Position numbers and translations under genes: made by a program
In this document: positions 26,144 to 38,365 of the stretch, piece after piece
Position numbering within the stretch: the first letter of the stretch is position 1
How the letters are laid out: each line of letters starts with the position of its first letter
Notes under the pieces: generated by a model
Seen by the model: only the letters and a program-made list of their open reading frames with translations
Databases searched by the model: none
What the model was told of the DNA's origin: nothing
DNA from: Plecoglossus altivelis
Taxonomy: Eukaryota; Chordata; Actinopteri; Osmeriformes; Plecoglossidae
NCBI GenBank assembly: GCA_036571765.1
Contig: BROE01000011.1
Span: forward strand, 3,119,538 to 3,183,537
DNA length: 64,000 nucleotides
Direction: 5' to 3'

Positions 26144-26235
26144 TATCTCTATATATCTCTATATCTCCATATCTATAGATGTATAGAGATAGATAGATAG
26201 ATAGATGTATATCTATATATAGATATAGTTATATA
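26041..26235. repeat. compound CT/TA/GA/ATAG microsatellite with a perfect palindrome
   Basis: A CT run (about 26070-26084) passes into a TA run (about 26084-26108) and then a GA run (about 26108-26140). The CT and GA arms are reverse complements around a centre near 26096. ATAG tetranucleotides follow to about 26235. Confidence 0.95.
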
Positions 26236-26497
26236 TCCAGCTAGCCTTTGTTGTACGTGAATGGTGTTTATTCTGTTACGAAAGCAACTTATTTTGTTCT
26301 ACAACTATAATATATAAAGTATTAGATCGTGATTATGATTATTATCAGTAGCAAGAGGAGGAGGAATTAAATATACAATCATACAGTAGACAGTTGAATG
26401 AATGCATATATTCACTTTCTTTTATTTTGTTGTAAGTAATAACTGTTACAAAGTCACCAACGTACAGGTATTATACATCAAGGGACAATTATTACGC

Positions 26498-26660
26498 ACT
26501 ACATGTCCCATAAACCTCAGCGAGACTGCTTTATAGTCGAGGCGAGCGGTCACTCCTCCCCAACATCTTGCCGGAGTAGACTATGGGACTGAAGAGCACC
26601 GCACTATGTCTGTATGCAGTAGAACGCGCCGTGCAGTTTCTCTTCTTTGAATAGGTTTTG
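26498..26660. promoter_or_regulatory. candidate promoter with a ZNF143/SBS-type motif
   Basis: ACTACATGTCCCA (26498-26510) fits the ACTACAnnTCCCA motif that is concentrated at vertebrate promoters. A locally CpG-richer stretch follows (GTCGAGGCGAGCGG near 26536-26549, GCCGGAG, GAACGCGCCG). No exon can be assigned. It could be a distal pag1 start or a promoter of a non-coding transcript. Confidence 0.3.
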
Positions 26661-29600
26661 TTTGTGAATAGTCCTTATTTTACATGTCGGCTTTTAAGTT
26701 TATTTTCAGTTCATTACATTTGGAATCATAGCCGGCGCACAGACACAAACTGAACAAACCTGACGAATTTCTTGTGACCAATTGCTGTTATATGGATGAT
26801 ATTTTCTGGTAAGTAGTCTTCCGATGTTTATCTGCAAACGTGAAAGTTGCGTCTCATCTCCTAAGAGTTTAGTATCACAGTAAAATACTGTAAAATGAAG
26901 AGATTTGAGAATGTGGTTATGTGGGTGCAATGGGTGCAATCCAAAACTTCATTGATTGTTTTGAATGCGACAGCAGGTCAAGCAATGCGGGTTGGTAACA
27001 GTCTTATTGAGAGATTTGGGATGTCGTACCTATTGATCTTGTTTTATTTGATTAAGCATTGGCATAAAGGCATATATTTGAACTTCTGTGGAATTAGATC
27101 ATTTGACACTTTGCATACTGTACCTCGAAAGTGAGTGCTGTGTTTATCTACCTTGATCTAATGATTAATGCCGTAGAAATGTAATAATAACGGACTGTTA
27201 TTTAGATCGATACTCCCGTGAGATAGCGAACTCTAGTTTAGATATGCAAACTAACTTCCTTCACAAGCACAGATGAACAGAATCTGCTCCCACATCCACA
27301 TGCACACACCGGTTACAGACAGCAGGCGCTGGGTGATTTTGAGTCTTCACGTTTCCCTGCATTTCTAAGCACATCCAAAGGATTGAGGTCAGATAAATGA
27401 CTGAACAAGCCCCCCAGCCAGTGACAGTAATATATCTCTGTTGTTCCACAAATGGCATTGTTCGTATGGGCCGTGACACTGCTAGCTTCTGTTTACATAC
27501 AGTATACCATTGTCACATTCAGTTCCTTTTTTTCACTCAGAGAAACCTTTCTCGTTCTATGTGTTCTGTGTAAGAGGAAGCATTGGATCAGACTATTTGC
27601 TTTAGTTACAATAATTCTCACATTGTTTTCTACAGCATTAGCTTCCTCCTGGGATTCCTCTGTTACTTCTCTATTTGTCCAAACAGATCAACAACATGTT
27701 GGTTGACTGGCAGATATGCATACTGTGCTGTATTAAACCTTAGTTCTTACTGAGGGCAAGCTGCTACACAAGGCGTTGCCCCTGACTTCAAATTCAAAAG
27801 AGGGTCCAAATGTCCGTTTCTTAAAGTCTATTGGGTTAAAGATGCTACAGAAGATGCTATTTCATTAGTAATTACATCCATCTAGCCAGGTGAATATTTG
27901 AACATTGCAGGGTTTACTGAAACTTAAAGCGATAGTGCAGATTTAACATCTGTGATACTCCCCTGTGTGAAATCTTGCCTTCATGGTTGGGTGCTACAGA
28001 CACTATTCAGAATTCGCTACAGTCCAATACGTGCAGCTGTCTCCCCCGCCCTCGCGCGTTTCGATACGCAGCCTCTCCAATAGGGTTTTGCGGTGACAAA
28101 GGCTTTCCGCACCAGCTTTAGACTGACAGGAGCACACGCTAGCTGTTCCAAACGCCACCCCAGCAAGGCTGAACGATGAGACGGTACAAAACCTGTGAGG
28201 GGGGGGGGGGCATGAAGTCTTAATAACATAAACCTCCTTCCCAGGTCAATGCCTTCCCCAAGACTTCAACACACTTCAAAACACTTGTTACCTTTGGGTC
28301 GAAACCAGACAGGGATACGCACATGCCACAAGTTCTGGGTGAGGTGTACTAAACGCTGAGGGGATGGGAAGGAATGCTGTGCCCATCGATTGGAAAGCAG
28401 CAGTGGAGTTTTGAAGATGATTTTGTGCCTAATATGAAAGATAACGTGACCCTCATGAGCTGGAAGCAACACCTGCTACATTTCTGTTGTGTCCTACTGA
28501 CTTTAAGCCTGCGTGTTGTTACGTCTTATGTGATTACATGCAGCCTACCAAACTGGTTATATCAAAACTGGGTTGTTTAGATGTTTCTCATGGAAGCCAA
28601 TGGGTTTGATGCAGCAAACCGACATTCTTTAGAACTGATGTAATGAACAACTGTAGGTGACAGATATTTCACACTGGATTGGAATAGCAAGTGAAAAACG
28701 ACTTCTCACTGTTCGGTTACGAACACGCGCGCGCACACACACACACAAACAAAAAAACCTTCCAACATGATTGATTCAACAATGTATCCCAACCCTGTAT
28801 AGCTGTCTTATTGTGAACTGGTGAGGTGTTAGGTTGCGATTTTCACAAAAGCAGAAGTGTTTGGGAGCCGCCGCCACTCCCCTCAGTTACACGGTCACAC
28901 CCCTGCCGATTGGCTGATTGGGAACTGGTTTGTAGGGCGATCATAGTCTTTAGAATGCAAGTGCTTTATCATGATCAGAAGCAACACCTATTAGATCAGC
29001 TGACAGTAGACCTTTAGTACGTTCTTCCTGTTTAATCTCCAAGACATCAGGTATTTACAAAAACATCCCATAGCAAAATGTGGATGAAAAAAGAAGAAGA
29101 CATTGAACAGTGATTGTAGTGCATGTTTGATAATGCCGTTGCATCTCTTTAGACTTTCAGGAGCGAGTGTAAGTAAAGAACAGGGAGAAAGGGATACTCA
29201 TTCATCAAGCTCAGCGAGAGGAGATACCGACAAGGGAGACAGGATGAAGACAGGGCGTGATTAAATGCTAATCGTGAAATAAAATGTATCGATCTACATT
29301 GGCAATAACACTGTAAGTGCTCCTTAGATCCCCCAGAATGACCAACCCTTGAATCATTGATTTTCCATCTGCCCTGGCAAAGAAAGCAACGAAGACTTGT
29401 AGTAGCTTGAAGTGGTAATTTGGACAACCTAAGAACTCTATTCAACTGGGCATGCTCTTTCACCAGAAGACCAAACGCAGGCATGACTTCACACACACAC
29501 ACTCAACCAAGAGAGTGATGCAAAATCCTGCCTGAAACCAAAACTCAGGTGGCCCGTTCTTTTGAAGATGCAGATTAAAACACTCCACTATACAATCCCT

Positions 29601-32217
29601 CAAATACCTATGCTGCATATTCAGTATCTTATGTGATTCTTGGACTTTCACTGCAGGATGCTGTAAATGACATTCTCTCATTGTTAAATGACTGTGTTCG
29701 GGACATCGGGCCAGTGGAATTTGAAATAGCAGTATAGCTTTAGACAAGTGTTATCCAATGTCTACACCGGTATGTTGTCACCTGCTGGAATTCTTGTTGA
29801 CAATTGACGCAACATGTCCTCACTGCCAGACTTGTTTATCCAGACATGGCTCACGTCATGTCTGCTCATGCCCTGATTTGCACTCAAACACATGCACGAC
29901 ACACACAGAAACACACACACGCACACACACCATCTCACACACACTGTCATCAACCAACAGGTCGTCAGCAATTTACCGAAGGTATAACAGGCAGGTTAAA
30001 CCAGCGTCTGTTTGTTGGCGCCTGTGCTGGCGTGCAGGTGCATGACGACGGCTTGTCTGTTCGTGCTGCAGTGCTCCGGCAGAAACGACCTCGGCTACTT
30101 TTGAGGGTGCGCCGGCAGAGGAACCCCAGCTCGAGTAAACACTGCGGATGTGATTAACTGAAATTGCTCTGAGCCAACGCTGATGGGAAGCCAGATCTCT
30201 CCCAGAGGGTTGTGGATAATTTAACACCCCTTATCCTTATCGTGCATCCTACCTTATGCCGTTTCCAAAGTGGAGGTAGAGGGCCCCTGTTGGGAAATAG
30301 TGCTGTGTAGCAAAGTGCTATTCTTAGTTTTTGGGAGGGCTTTGACATTTTTTAGAGGGGGGGTGGGGGAGCATTTCCAAGGGTGTTGGCACAAAAAGAT
30401 CCTCGTTGTCAGTAGTTGCAGCTGTGTATAGACTAGTTTGTGTTTTATAGGTTCAACAAACTCAAGCGTGCGCCACAATTGGACCCCACCCCCCCTGCCC
30501 ACTTCCCTACACAATGTCACAATGAAGGTCATGTGTCAGATTCACGTGAAGTCTGTCCAGAGATAACCTGGCCAGACTAGCTTGACAACTGGCCTGTCTC
30601 ATGGAGCAGGAAGGACAGGGCAGGATCTGAAAGTGCCTGCTACCTGTCTCCATCCACGACTGCTGTCTAACTGCTGCCGATGCAGCAGAAGCTGTGAGTG
30701 TGTTTGTGAGCGTGCATTAGACTGTGGTGCCGGGGTGCTATGTTGCTAGATGGGGCCATGCTGGGTGAGAAGCCTCATATCACGCTCGGCCGGTTAAAAA
30801 CACTGTGGGAAAAGTAGCCTGCACATGCACACAGCGAGCGACCGGGTGTGAACATCTTGTGAAAGAGAGACAGGGCTGTTCTATCTACCTCCTCACGATA
30901 TACCCAACAGTGTTATCTTAAGAAACATGGAGTCTTGCATGCCAAGGATGAAAAGGCATGTAAACAGGATAGATTGGAATCTGTTACACGAAGATCTCAT
31001 TTGGGCAATGGGGTGAACTGCACATCCTACACATAGGTCCCTCGCTGTCTTATTTAGGCCCCACAGTGGCCAGCAGTGTCAGGTGTTATGATCTTGTGTT
31101 CCACAGTAACAGTGGTTTGATTCAGAAATGCCCGCCCCAAATGCCCGAGGGGGCTGCGCCCGCTGGACTGGGATCCGCCAAGATGAACACAAACGAGCGC
31201 TTGTCGATATGTGCGCTTAAGAGTCCCGGATGACGAGCCACATTCTTTTTTTTCTTCTTTGCGCCCATCTTCATGAGGCACGTTTGAGTTCTACGCTGTT
31301 CAGTTATGGGAGTCTTTTTGGACTGGTGCGAGAGTGGGACGTTGCTATGCGGTGAAGGCGGTCGGCCCCTCCACTGTGACTGTGCGCAGTCAAGTGAGAA
31401 ATAAGAGGGACTGTTGGAGGGCCTGTCATCGATTGGGAAGGTGGAGGTCTGCAGGCATGAGAGGAAACATGAGGATTGCTGAAGGACGCTTCACGTGGGG
31501 TCTCTCTCTCTCTCTCTCTGTGGCTGTGGCTCTTTTCCCCTCTCTCTGCCTTTCTCTAATCCATCTCTCCCCAGTTCTCACTTAGCTGTTTCTCTCTGTC
31601 TTTGCCTCCGCTTTTGATTCCCCTCCCTTTCTGTCTTTTCGCTCCAACTTGATCTCCCCCCCCATTTGGATCCAGTGCTTTACTGTGGTCCGGCCTCAGC
31701 TTGGAGTTATGGTCGGGTGGGACCGAGGATGCTGGGTAATGGTGTTAGGGAGGGCATGTGCTCTTTTTCATCCTAATTACCCACAATGCTCCGCAACAGT
31801 CTCACAATCAAGGGGACCTCCCTTTCCTCTTCCTCACCACTTGCTGGGAAATGGGCCTGTTATCCAGCCAAGACATATTAATAAAAAACATAGAATAACA
31901 ATGTGTGGGTACACTTAACAAAGGGTCACTCCAAGAAGGCATGTCTAGGCACACTGCTTTTAGAGAACATGTACGTCCCTACTGAACACGTTTATATTTA
32001 AAAAAAGCCCCTATAGTGTTTAAAGCCGTAAATCTATATTTAGGCCTTAAGAAACTATCTTGCGATTGTAGTAGATCTGTTTATAGTCTGACCAGTTTCT
32101 GTTGCTGTAGAGGTTCTGCTGGCCACACTAGTCTGGTGATTTAATAGCAAATATATGATCATATATACATATATGCTAGCAAATATTATTCAGGTTAAAT
32201 GACTACATACTGTAGAT
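26661..32217. other. intergenic, no supported genes
   Basis: Only short frames without splice context. Holds a G run (about 28199-28210), short CGCG/CACA runs (about 28727-28746), a CA run (about 29881-29945), a G-rich patch (about 30354-30372) and a CT run (about 31501-31520). Nothing else recognised. Confidence 0.55.
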
Positions 32218-32340
32218 CAGGGGTGTTAAACCCTGGTCCTCGAGGGTCGCTGTCCTGAAGGTTTTCGATGTTTCCCTGCTCTAGCACAGCTGAATGAAGG
32301 GTCGCTAGCTTGATAACAACCCAGGGTTTGACACCCCCTG
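32218..32340. mobile_element. hAT-like MITE (non-autonomous DNA transposon)
   Basis: A 123-bp element with terminal inverted repeats: CAGGGGTGTTAAACCCTGG at the left, and at the right CCAGGGTTTGACACCCCCTG, whose reverse complement is nearly the same. Flanks CTGTAGAT and ATTTAGAT look like a decayed 8-bp target duplication, the hAT length. The interior (GGTCCTCGAGGGTCGCTGTCCTG and on) resembles a MITE family common in fish genomes, recalled from memory. No transposase. Confidence 0.8.
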
Positions 32341-32853
32341 ATTTAGATATAGTTCTAAACTATTTACCAGACATTTTGAAGACGAGCGTATTCTGTTGTG
32401 GAGAAATGGACCTGACTCAGATGAGCAGGTCTTCTGGTTTCATGTGACATATGAACAGAAGTCATACTGCAGCCTGTTAGTGAGTGTCCCCACATGCCCT
32501 TTGATATGGAAGAGGAGACTGGATGAATTGAATGCGTGCCATACCTGTGAATACTCCTTATATTCCTTGGAGAAATGTAATTCCCTCAACACACTTCAGC
32601 CCCAATGACACTGATCTTGAAGTGTTTTCAAGCAAATGCACTGACTCTGTACCATGGCCAAGTCTGTGAATACTAGAAACAACTGTTGACATGGGCTTTT
32701 TTTGTGGTGGTCTGGTAATGGAAGCTATCCAGTGTCTGTAGAGTGCAGATTTATTTCTCTGTTTCCTCTATCTGTGAATTCTGTAGATGTTATGTGAGAT
32801 GAACAACAACATGGAGGAGCAGTGATGCAATTACATCCATCAGGAGTGTTAGT

Positions 32854-32945
32854 GTGCTGTGCGTGCTGTGCGTGCTGTGTGTGCTGTGTGTGCTGTGTGT
32901 GCTGTGTGTGCTGTGTGTGTGTTTGTGCGTGTTTGTGCGTGTGTG
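32854..32945. repeat. 9-bp tandem repeat plus GT run
   Basis: About seven to eight copies of GTGCTGTGT/GTGCTGTGC followed by GTGTTTGTGC repeats. Confidence 0.9.
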
Positions 32946-35900
32946 TTGTTTTCCCACCATAGGGTGGATTGTTTACTGATGCTATGTTAGCCATCTTGGG
33001 AATTTACTCTGTTTTTCTCTCTTCCCACTCCCCAAAGACATTGGGTTCATTGAATAAACCGGCCCCGGCTGGTCGTGTGCCAAGACAGACTATTGGTAAA
33101 TATGCTTCGCTAAGCTGGACAGGACAATGACTCCCATAGAGGCTGGGAGGATCTGCAGAGGTTGGGAGAAAAGTTGTGTGTGTGAAAAAGAATCTTCTTG
33201 AATGGGTGAATACGGTAGTAGGAAAGGGGCTTTGGACGCAGAGAAGACATTCGGTTTTGAGGGGTTTGGTGAATAGTTTGAACCCTGAGAGAAATGCCTT
33301 TTGTTGTGTTTGGTTTGACAACAGAATTGGATGGGTTTGTTAATGCAACAGTTTTGTCCAGTTCTGTACCCATGTAGGTAATCTAGAAATGGTGATTTAT
33401 ATTTTAAAACATCCATACTGAAAATGAACCATAATGTTAACATATACTTTCTTACTTGCACAACACTGAGAGCTGAGGTAAAAAACAAAATCGTAATTAT
33501 TTTGACAGTGATGGGGAAAAAACCTTTAAGTCATGTGCAGGGAGTGGACACCTTTTGAAGAAGTAAATGACTCATCAGTGAAAGTCTGTGCAGTGTATGG
33601 ACACTCCTCTACTCACACTTAAAATGGTTGACAGTGAGGAGCAAGGCATGTTTGGAGAGAGGAGTAGAGGAAGAGAGATGAAAGCACTGCTGTCTGCCCG
33701 GCGATAATGGCGATGGTCTCGGTGGGCGACAGAGGGAAAGAGAAAGTTCTAGAAAGCGAGAAGTAAAAAAAAAAAGGGGGGGGGGGTTCTCAGCAGGTTT
33801 GAGCTGAGCTGCAGTGAACAACAACAAAAAGGTTTTGAACTCCTCCAGGCCAGAGAGCGGCTTCCAAGAATACTGAGCGACTCCAGATCAGATGTTGGGA
33901 AAAGGAGGAGAAGAGCTGGTGTGGAAGTGAATAATAGCGTGTTCTATTGTGTTCTTTCAAGTTCACAGGGATTCTGACGGAGTCAGAGCGGTAAAAGCCT
34001 GCTCTGACTCCCTGGACCAGGGAATACACATGTACTGTTATAGAAGGCACTAGAGACACATTCACAGAACAGAAAACTTAACTTGAAAAGAGAGGAGAAC
34101 ATGAGACGTTCTCGCGGAATACAAAGAGAAGAGAATGAATAATTCAGGGGAGAAAGGAAAATCAAACATTGTTATGCATCTTTGGAAGGGAATGATAGCA
34201 AGAGGAAAGGAATGAGGAGAAGGTTTTGTACAGACACAGTCAAACAGGAAGTGAAGGATGCAAATTCATTTTGCAACCAAATTGGTCAATAACAACAACC
34301 GACGTCGACCACGTCGGTCGGTTTTGTGGTTTTCTCCTTGAAAGCAGAAGGTGAGATCTGTGACTGTGATCCAAGCTCTGTTTAAGGCCAGCAGAGACCA
34401 AGTCCATCAATGGGTAGTGCGATGTGAAATGTTCCAATACTTCAGTCAAACAGGGTGCAGGAAACGGATTAAACGGATTACACAAACACGCATTCATCGA
34501 CACCATTCAGACCACTCCTGCAAGGGTCACACTGATCGGTGCAAACAAGCTGAAAAACATGATTTGGCAGCTCGTATGCCTTGTACACAAAAACACACAC
34601 ATTACACACACATCACACACACACATTACAAATGAGAAATACTTTCTGTAATACCCTGACTCACAGGATGATGAGGCTTGGATTAAATTGGACTTTTAGT
34701 AATATGTCAAGTTATTTTTAGGTTGCTGTCCCACAGTCACACAGTAACAGACAACAGCTCTGCAGTGAACAGGCTTTCAAGGGTTGTGAATCTATTAGTT
34801 CATTGGCAATAAGTGTCGACTACATTTACCATCAGGCTTGATTAGCGTTCCCTTCCGTGTCCTTGGTTTGGAACTCTGTGGTCTACGCAAGGGCACACTC
34901 ACACAAGCGTGCACACATCAAAACAGCCACTTTCATCCGCACAGCATACACACACAACGTGCAAATTACACACCCACCACAAACGCATTCAGAAGTGGTT
35001 TTCACATACATAGAGTGGCAGTACAGGAAATCACTGCGCTAGTTGCCTAGCCTTGTCCTCTGATTAGTAAGGATCTACTATAAAAACAGACCTACAAAAT
35101 GACTTCCTTCCAACCCCATAATGCACACTTTCACGCATGCAAGCGTACACGCAACTTCTCCCTTTCACTCCAGCTGTTCCAGCCTCTGCTGCTTTTGAAC
35201 CCAGATCCATTGACATGGAAGTCTCCGCAACAACAGTGACCCGGGGATCCCTCAGAGAGATGCCGGTGGTTTTCCTCCGAGATGGTCCTGTGGAGAGAAA
35301 AGTGCGTACATGCGTGCAGAGTGACTAAGACTGAGAGAGCGTGGGCAGTGTTAATACGTCTATGGATTATTACTAAGTGTGTGTGTGAGTGTGTCGTGAG
35401 ATGTGCTTCGCGTGTGTGGTGCGCCAGCGGGTGGTGTGTGATTGTTCATCTGCTCTCCGCTGGTCAAAGCCTCCTCGATACTCCTCACAAGACCTTAACT
35501 CCAATGATGCTGCATCAGAGCGACAGTACCAGTGGTTCTGGGAGGGGGGAGCGGTATCCCTCGCACAGAGCTACATTACTGTTTCTGGCAGGCGCGGTGG
35601 GTGATGACCTACAACAGAACGCTACAACACAGTGGATGTTCCTGGAGGGGGGGGGGGGCTTTGCGTCCATGATTAGGTGAACGGACTAACAGCAGTGCTC
35701 CCAGAAAACTTCCAGCATATTTATTTCCGTGAGTCCGCTAGTGTTATATCCAAGCGTCTTGGATGGCACTGCCTTGAAATGCTTATCCCGCCGACGATTT
35801 CTCCTGAGTAGAGAGGCGAGAGGATAACAATATGGGAGTTTCTGTCTGTCTTAGTCTGGGTGCTTCACAGATCCTGTGTGGGACTGTGTGAATGAATTGC

Positions 35901-36019
35901 ATCGCGAGAACTGCACTTGATCGAACGCTACTCAATAGCAAGCCTATCGCTGTGCTGTCTGCGCAGGCTGACACTCTGTCTCAAAGTAATTTGTGCAGGG
36001 CACAGCCGGTTGCTGTGCT
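32946..36019. other. intergenic region with one weak exon candidate
   Basis: No firm gene. Contains A10/G10 runs (about 33768-33786), CA patches (about 34590-34625 and 34895-34980) and a G run (about 35647-35658). A possible exon at 35174-35301 is listed separately. Confidence 0.5.
35174..35301 (+). other. possible isolated exon (coding or leader)
   Basis: Preceded by a good polypyrimidine tract and acceptor (ccctttcactccag) and followed by a weaker donor (AAAA then gtgcgt). The open frame inside is non-repetitive (AFEPRSIDMEVSATTVTR and on). No homology recognised and no neighbouring exon found; it may be chance. Confidence 0.2.
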
Positions 36020-36336
36020 GTGCGGGATGTGTGTGGGTAGTCGTCTGTGTTTCGATGTATCGCTTCCCTCTCTGGCACCCGTGGTCTACCTGTGTCGTCA
36101 TTACCTCTGCGTGGGCTGTGTGGCAATGTACCTCGGTCTGCGAATGATACCTCTGTGTGCGAGTATACCTTACGTGATGTAGGTGCGTGTCCTTATGTGT
36201 GTGCGCTGTAACCTCTCGTGTGGTGTACCTCTGCGTGTGTGCGATGATCTCTGTGTGTTGTACACTGGTTGCGTGTGTGTCCCGTGTATCTTAGTGTGTG
36301 CGATGTACCTCTGTTGTGCGCTGTACCTACTCCTCT
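36020..36336. repeat. degenerate GT-rich minisatellite running into the gap
   Basis: Repeated variants of GTGTGTGCGATGTACCTCTG (for example near 36165, 36235 and 36296-36312). The array continues up to the first N, so the gap probably lies inside it. Confidence 0.75.
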
Positions 36337-36997
36337 NNNNNNNNNNNNNNNNNNNNNNNNNNNNNNNNNNNNNNNNNNNNNNNNNNNNNNNNNNNNNNNN
36401 NNNNNNNNNNNNNNNNNNNNNNNNNNNNNNNNNNNNNNNNNNNNNNNNNNNNNNNNNNNNNNNNNNNNNNNNNNNNNNNNNNNNNNNNNNNNNNNNNNNN
36501 NNNNNNNNNNNNNNNNNNNNNNNNNNNNNNNNNNNNNNNNNNNNNNNNNNNNNNNNNNNNNNNNNNNNNNNNNNNNNNNNNNNNNNNNNNNNNNNNNNNN
36601 NNNNNNNNNNNNNNNNNNNNNNNNNNNNNNNNNNNNNNNNNNNNNNNNNNNNNNNNNNNNNNNNNNNNNNNNNNNNNNNNNNNNNNNNNNNNNNNNNNNN
36701 NNNNNNNNNNNNNNNNNNNNNNNNNNNNNNNNNNNNNNNNNNNNNNNNNNNNNNNNNNNNNNNNNNNNNNNNNNNNNNNNNNNNNNNNNNNNNNNNNNNN
36801 NNNNNNNNNNNNNNNNNNNNNNNNNNNNNNNNNNNNNNNNNNNNNNNNNNNNNNNNNNNNNNNNNNNNNNNNNNNNNNNNNNNNNNNNNNNNNNNNNNNN
36901 NNNNNNNNNNNNNNNNNNNNNNNNNNNNNNNNNNNNNNNNNNNNNNNNNNNNNNNNNNNNNNNNNNNNNNNNNNNNNNNNNNNNNNNNNNNNNNNNN
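36337..36997. other. assembly gap (661 N)
   Basis: Undetermined bases. Frames drawn through it are meaningless. Confidence 1.
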
Positions 36998-37716
36998 CTA
37001 TCAGGGACTACCTGGTTGAAGCATGAGGCCAACACCTGGGATACCCCTGGCAGCTGTGGTGTTTGTAGAGTAAAGACTTTGTAAACTGTGTCTGTATGTG
37101 TGTGCATGCGTAGGCACATCACAGTCATCACTTGAGAGACAGCAGTGTCTGCAACAGCTGGGGCAGCTTTAGTCTGGACCTACCTACACACACACAAATA
37201 CACACACATACACAACCCTGGCTCTTGTCAGAGTTGGCCCTTGTTTGAATTACAGTTCAGTCAATACGCGTATTGCCGTGACCGTTTATTGATAACCGTA
37301 GACATGGATTTACAGGGGGTTGACTTTGAGAGTGGATATGCGAAAGGGAAGCACTTCCTGTCCAAGAGTGAGCAAACATCATCAGGATATGAGTGAGGGA
37401 GCAAATAGAGTAGAAATCCCCTTGATGGACAGTAACATGAGATGGGGATGGCGGAAGGGGGGGCAGTAGCACAATTATACAAGTAAGCGCATCCGTGCTG
37501 CATTCTCGCTAGCGCCTTATGGGATGTGGACCAATTGGCTTGAAGTAGCACAGGTGTAGCTGAGGAGTGAGATGATGTGTGCTGTCCCAGTGCCATGCCT
37601 GAAGCAGGCTTCGCTCCTTTTTCAGCCTTGTGCTCGTGTGAGAATCCAGATGGAGTTGAGGACTGCTATGACTGCAGGGCCCAAGGACTGATGGATTTCT
37701 CCTGTCCTTTGTGTCC

Positions 37717-37793
<77 letters not shown>

Positions 37794-37796
37794 CTG
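37717..37796. repeat. compound GT/GA microsatellite
   Basis: An uninterrupted GT run passes into a GA run near 37749. Confidence 0.95.
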
Positions 37797-38116
37797 AAAG
37801 TGCATTTGTGAATGTGTGTGATTATCTCACCCCTTAATCCGCGATGTGTGCTCACCAGACACTAGACGTGGACAGAGATATTCAAAGTCACATTGCTTGT
37901 GCAGTCAAATGCCTTTGTTCTATGAGTGTTCGAGTGATTTACAATCCAAGGGTGAGTCTGTTGCGTGTGATTCTATGTACGCGTGTGTGTTCGGTTGGAC
38001 CTTCATGACTTCAATGTCAGGCAGCCAAGAGTCAATGCAAGAAGGCTTTGTGCCTTGTCATCTTTTCAACATGACATGCGACTCAGCGCCTAGCAACAAG
38101 CAGATAGGTAAGAAAG

Positions 38117-38365
38117 CTCACACACACAGACATACACACACGCACACATGCAGAGATACACATAGACATAGACACACAGACACATGCAGAGATACACACA
38201 TACAGACACACACACAGACATACATACATACAGACACACACACAGACATACATACAGACACAGACATACACACTTATATCCACACACAGACACATACAGA
38301 GATACACACAGACATACACAAATACGCCCGCGCACACAGAGACATACACAAATACACACACTGTC
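38117..38365. repeat. CA/GACA compound microsatellite
   Basis: ACACAGACATA, CATGCAGAGATACACA and ACAGACACACACACAGACATA modules repeat irregularly. Frames through it on both strands are products of the repeat. Confidence 0.95.

Noticed and set aside
36183..37131. Open frames across the undetermined bases
   Set aside because: They consist almost wholly of N.
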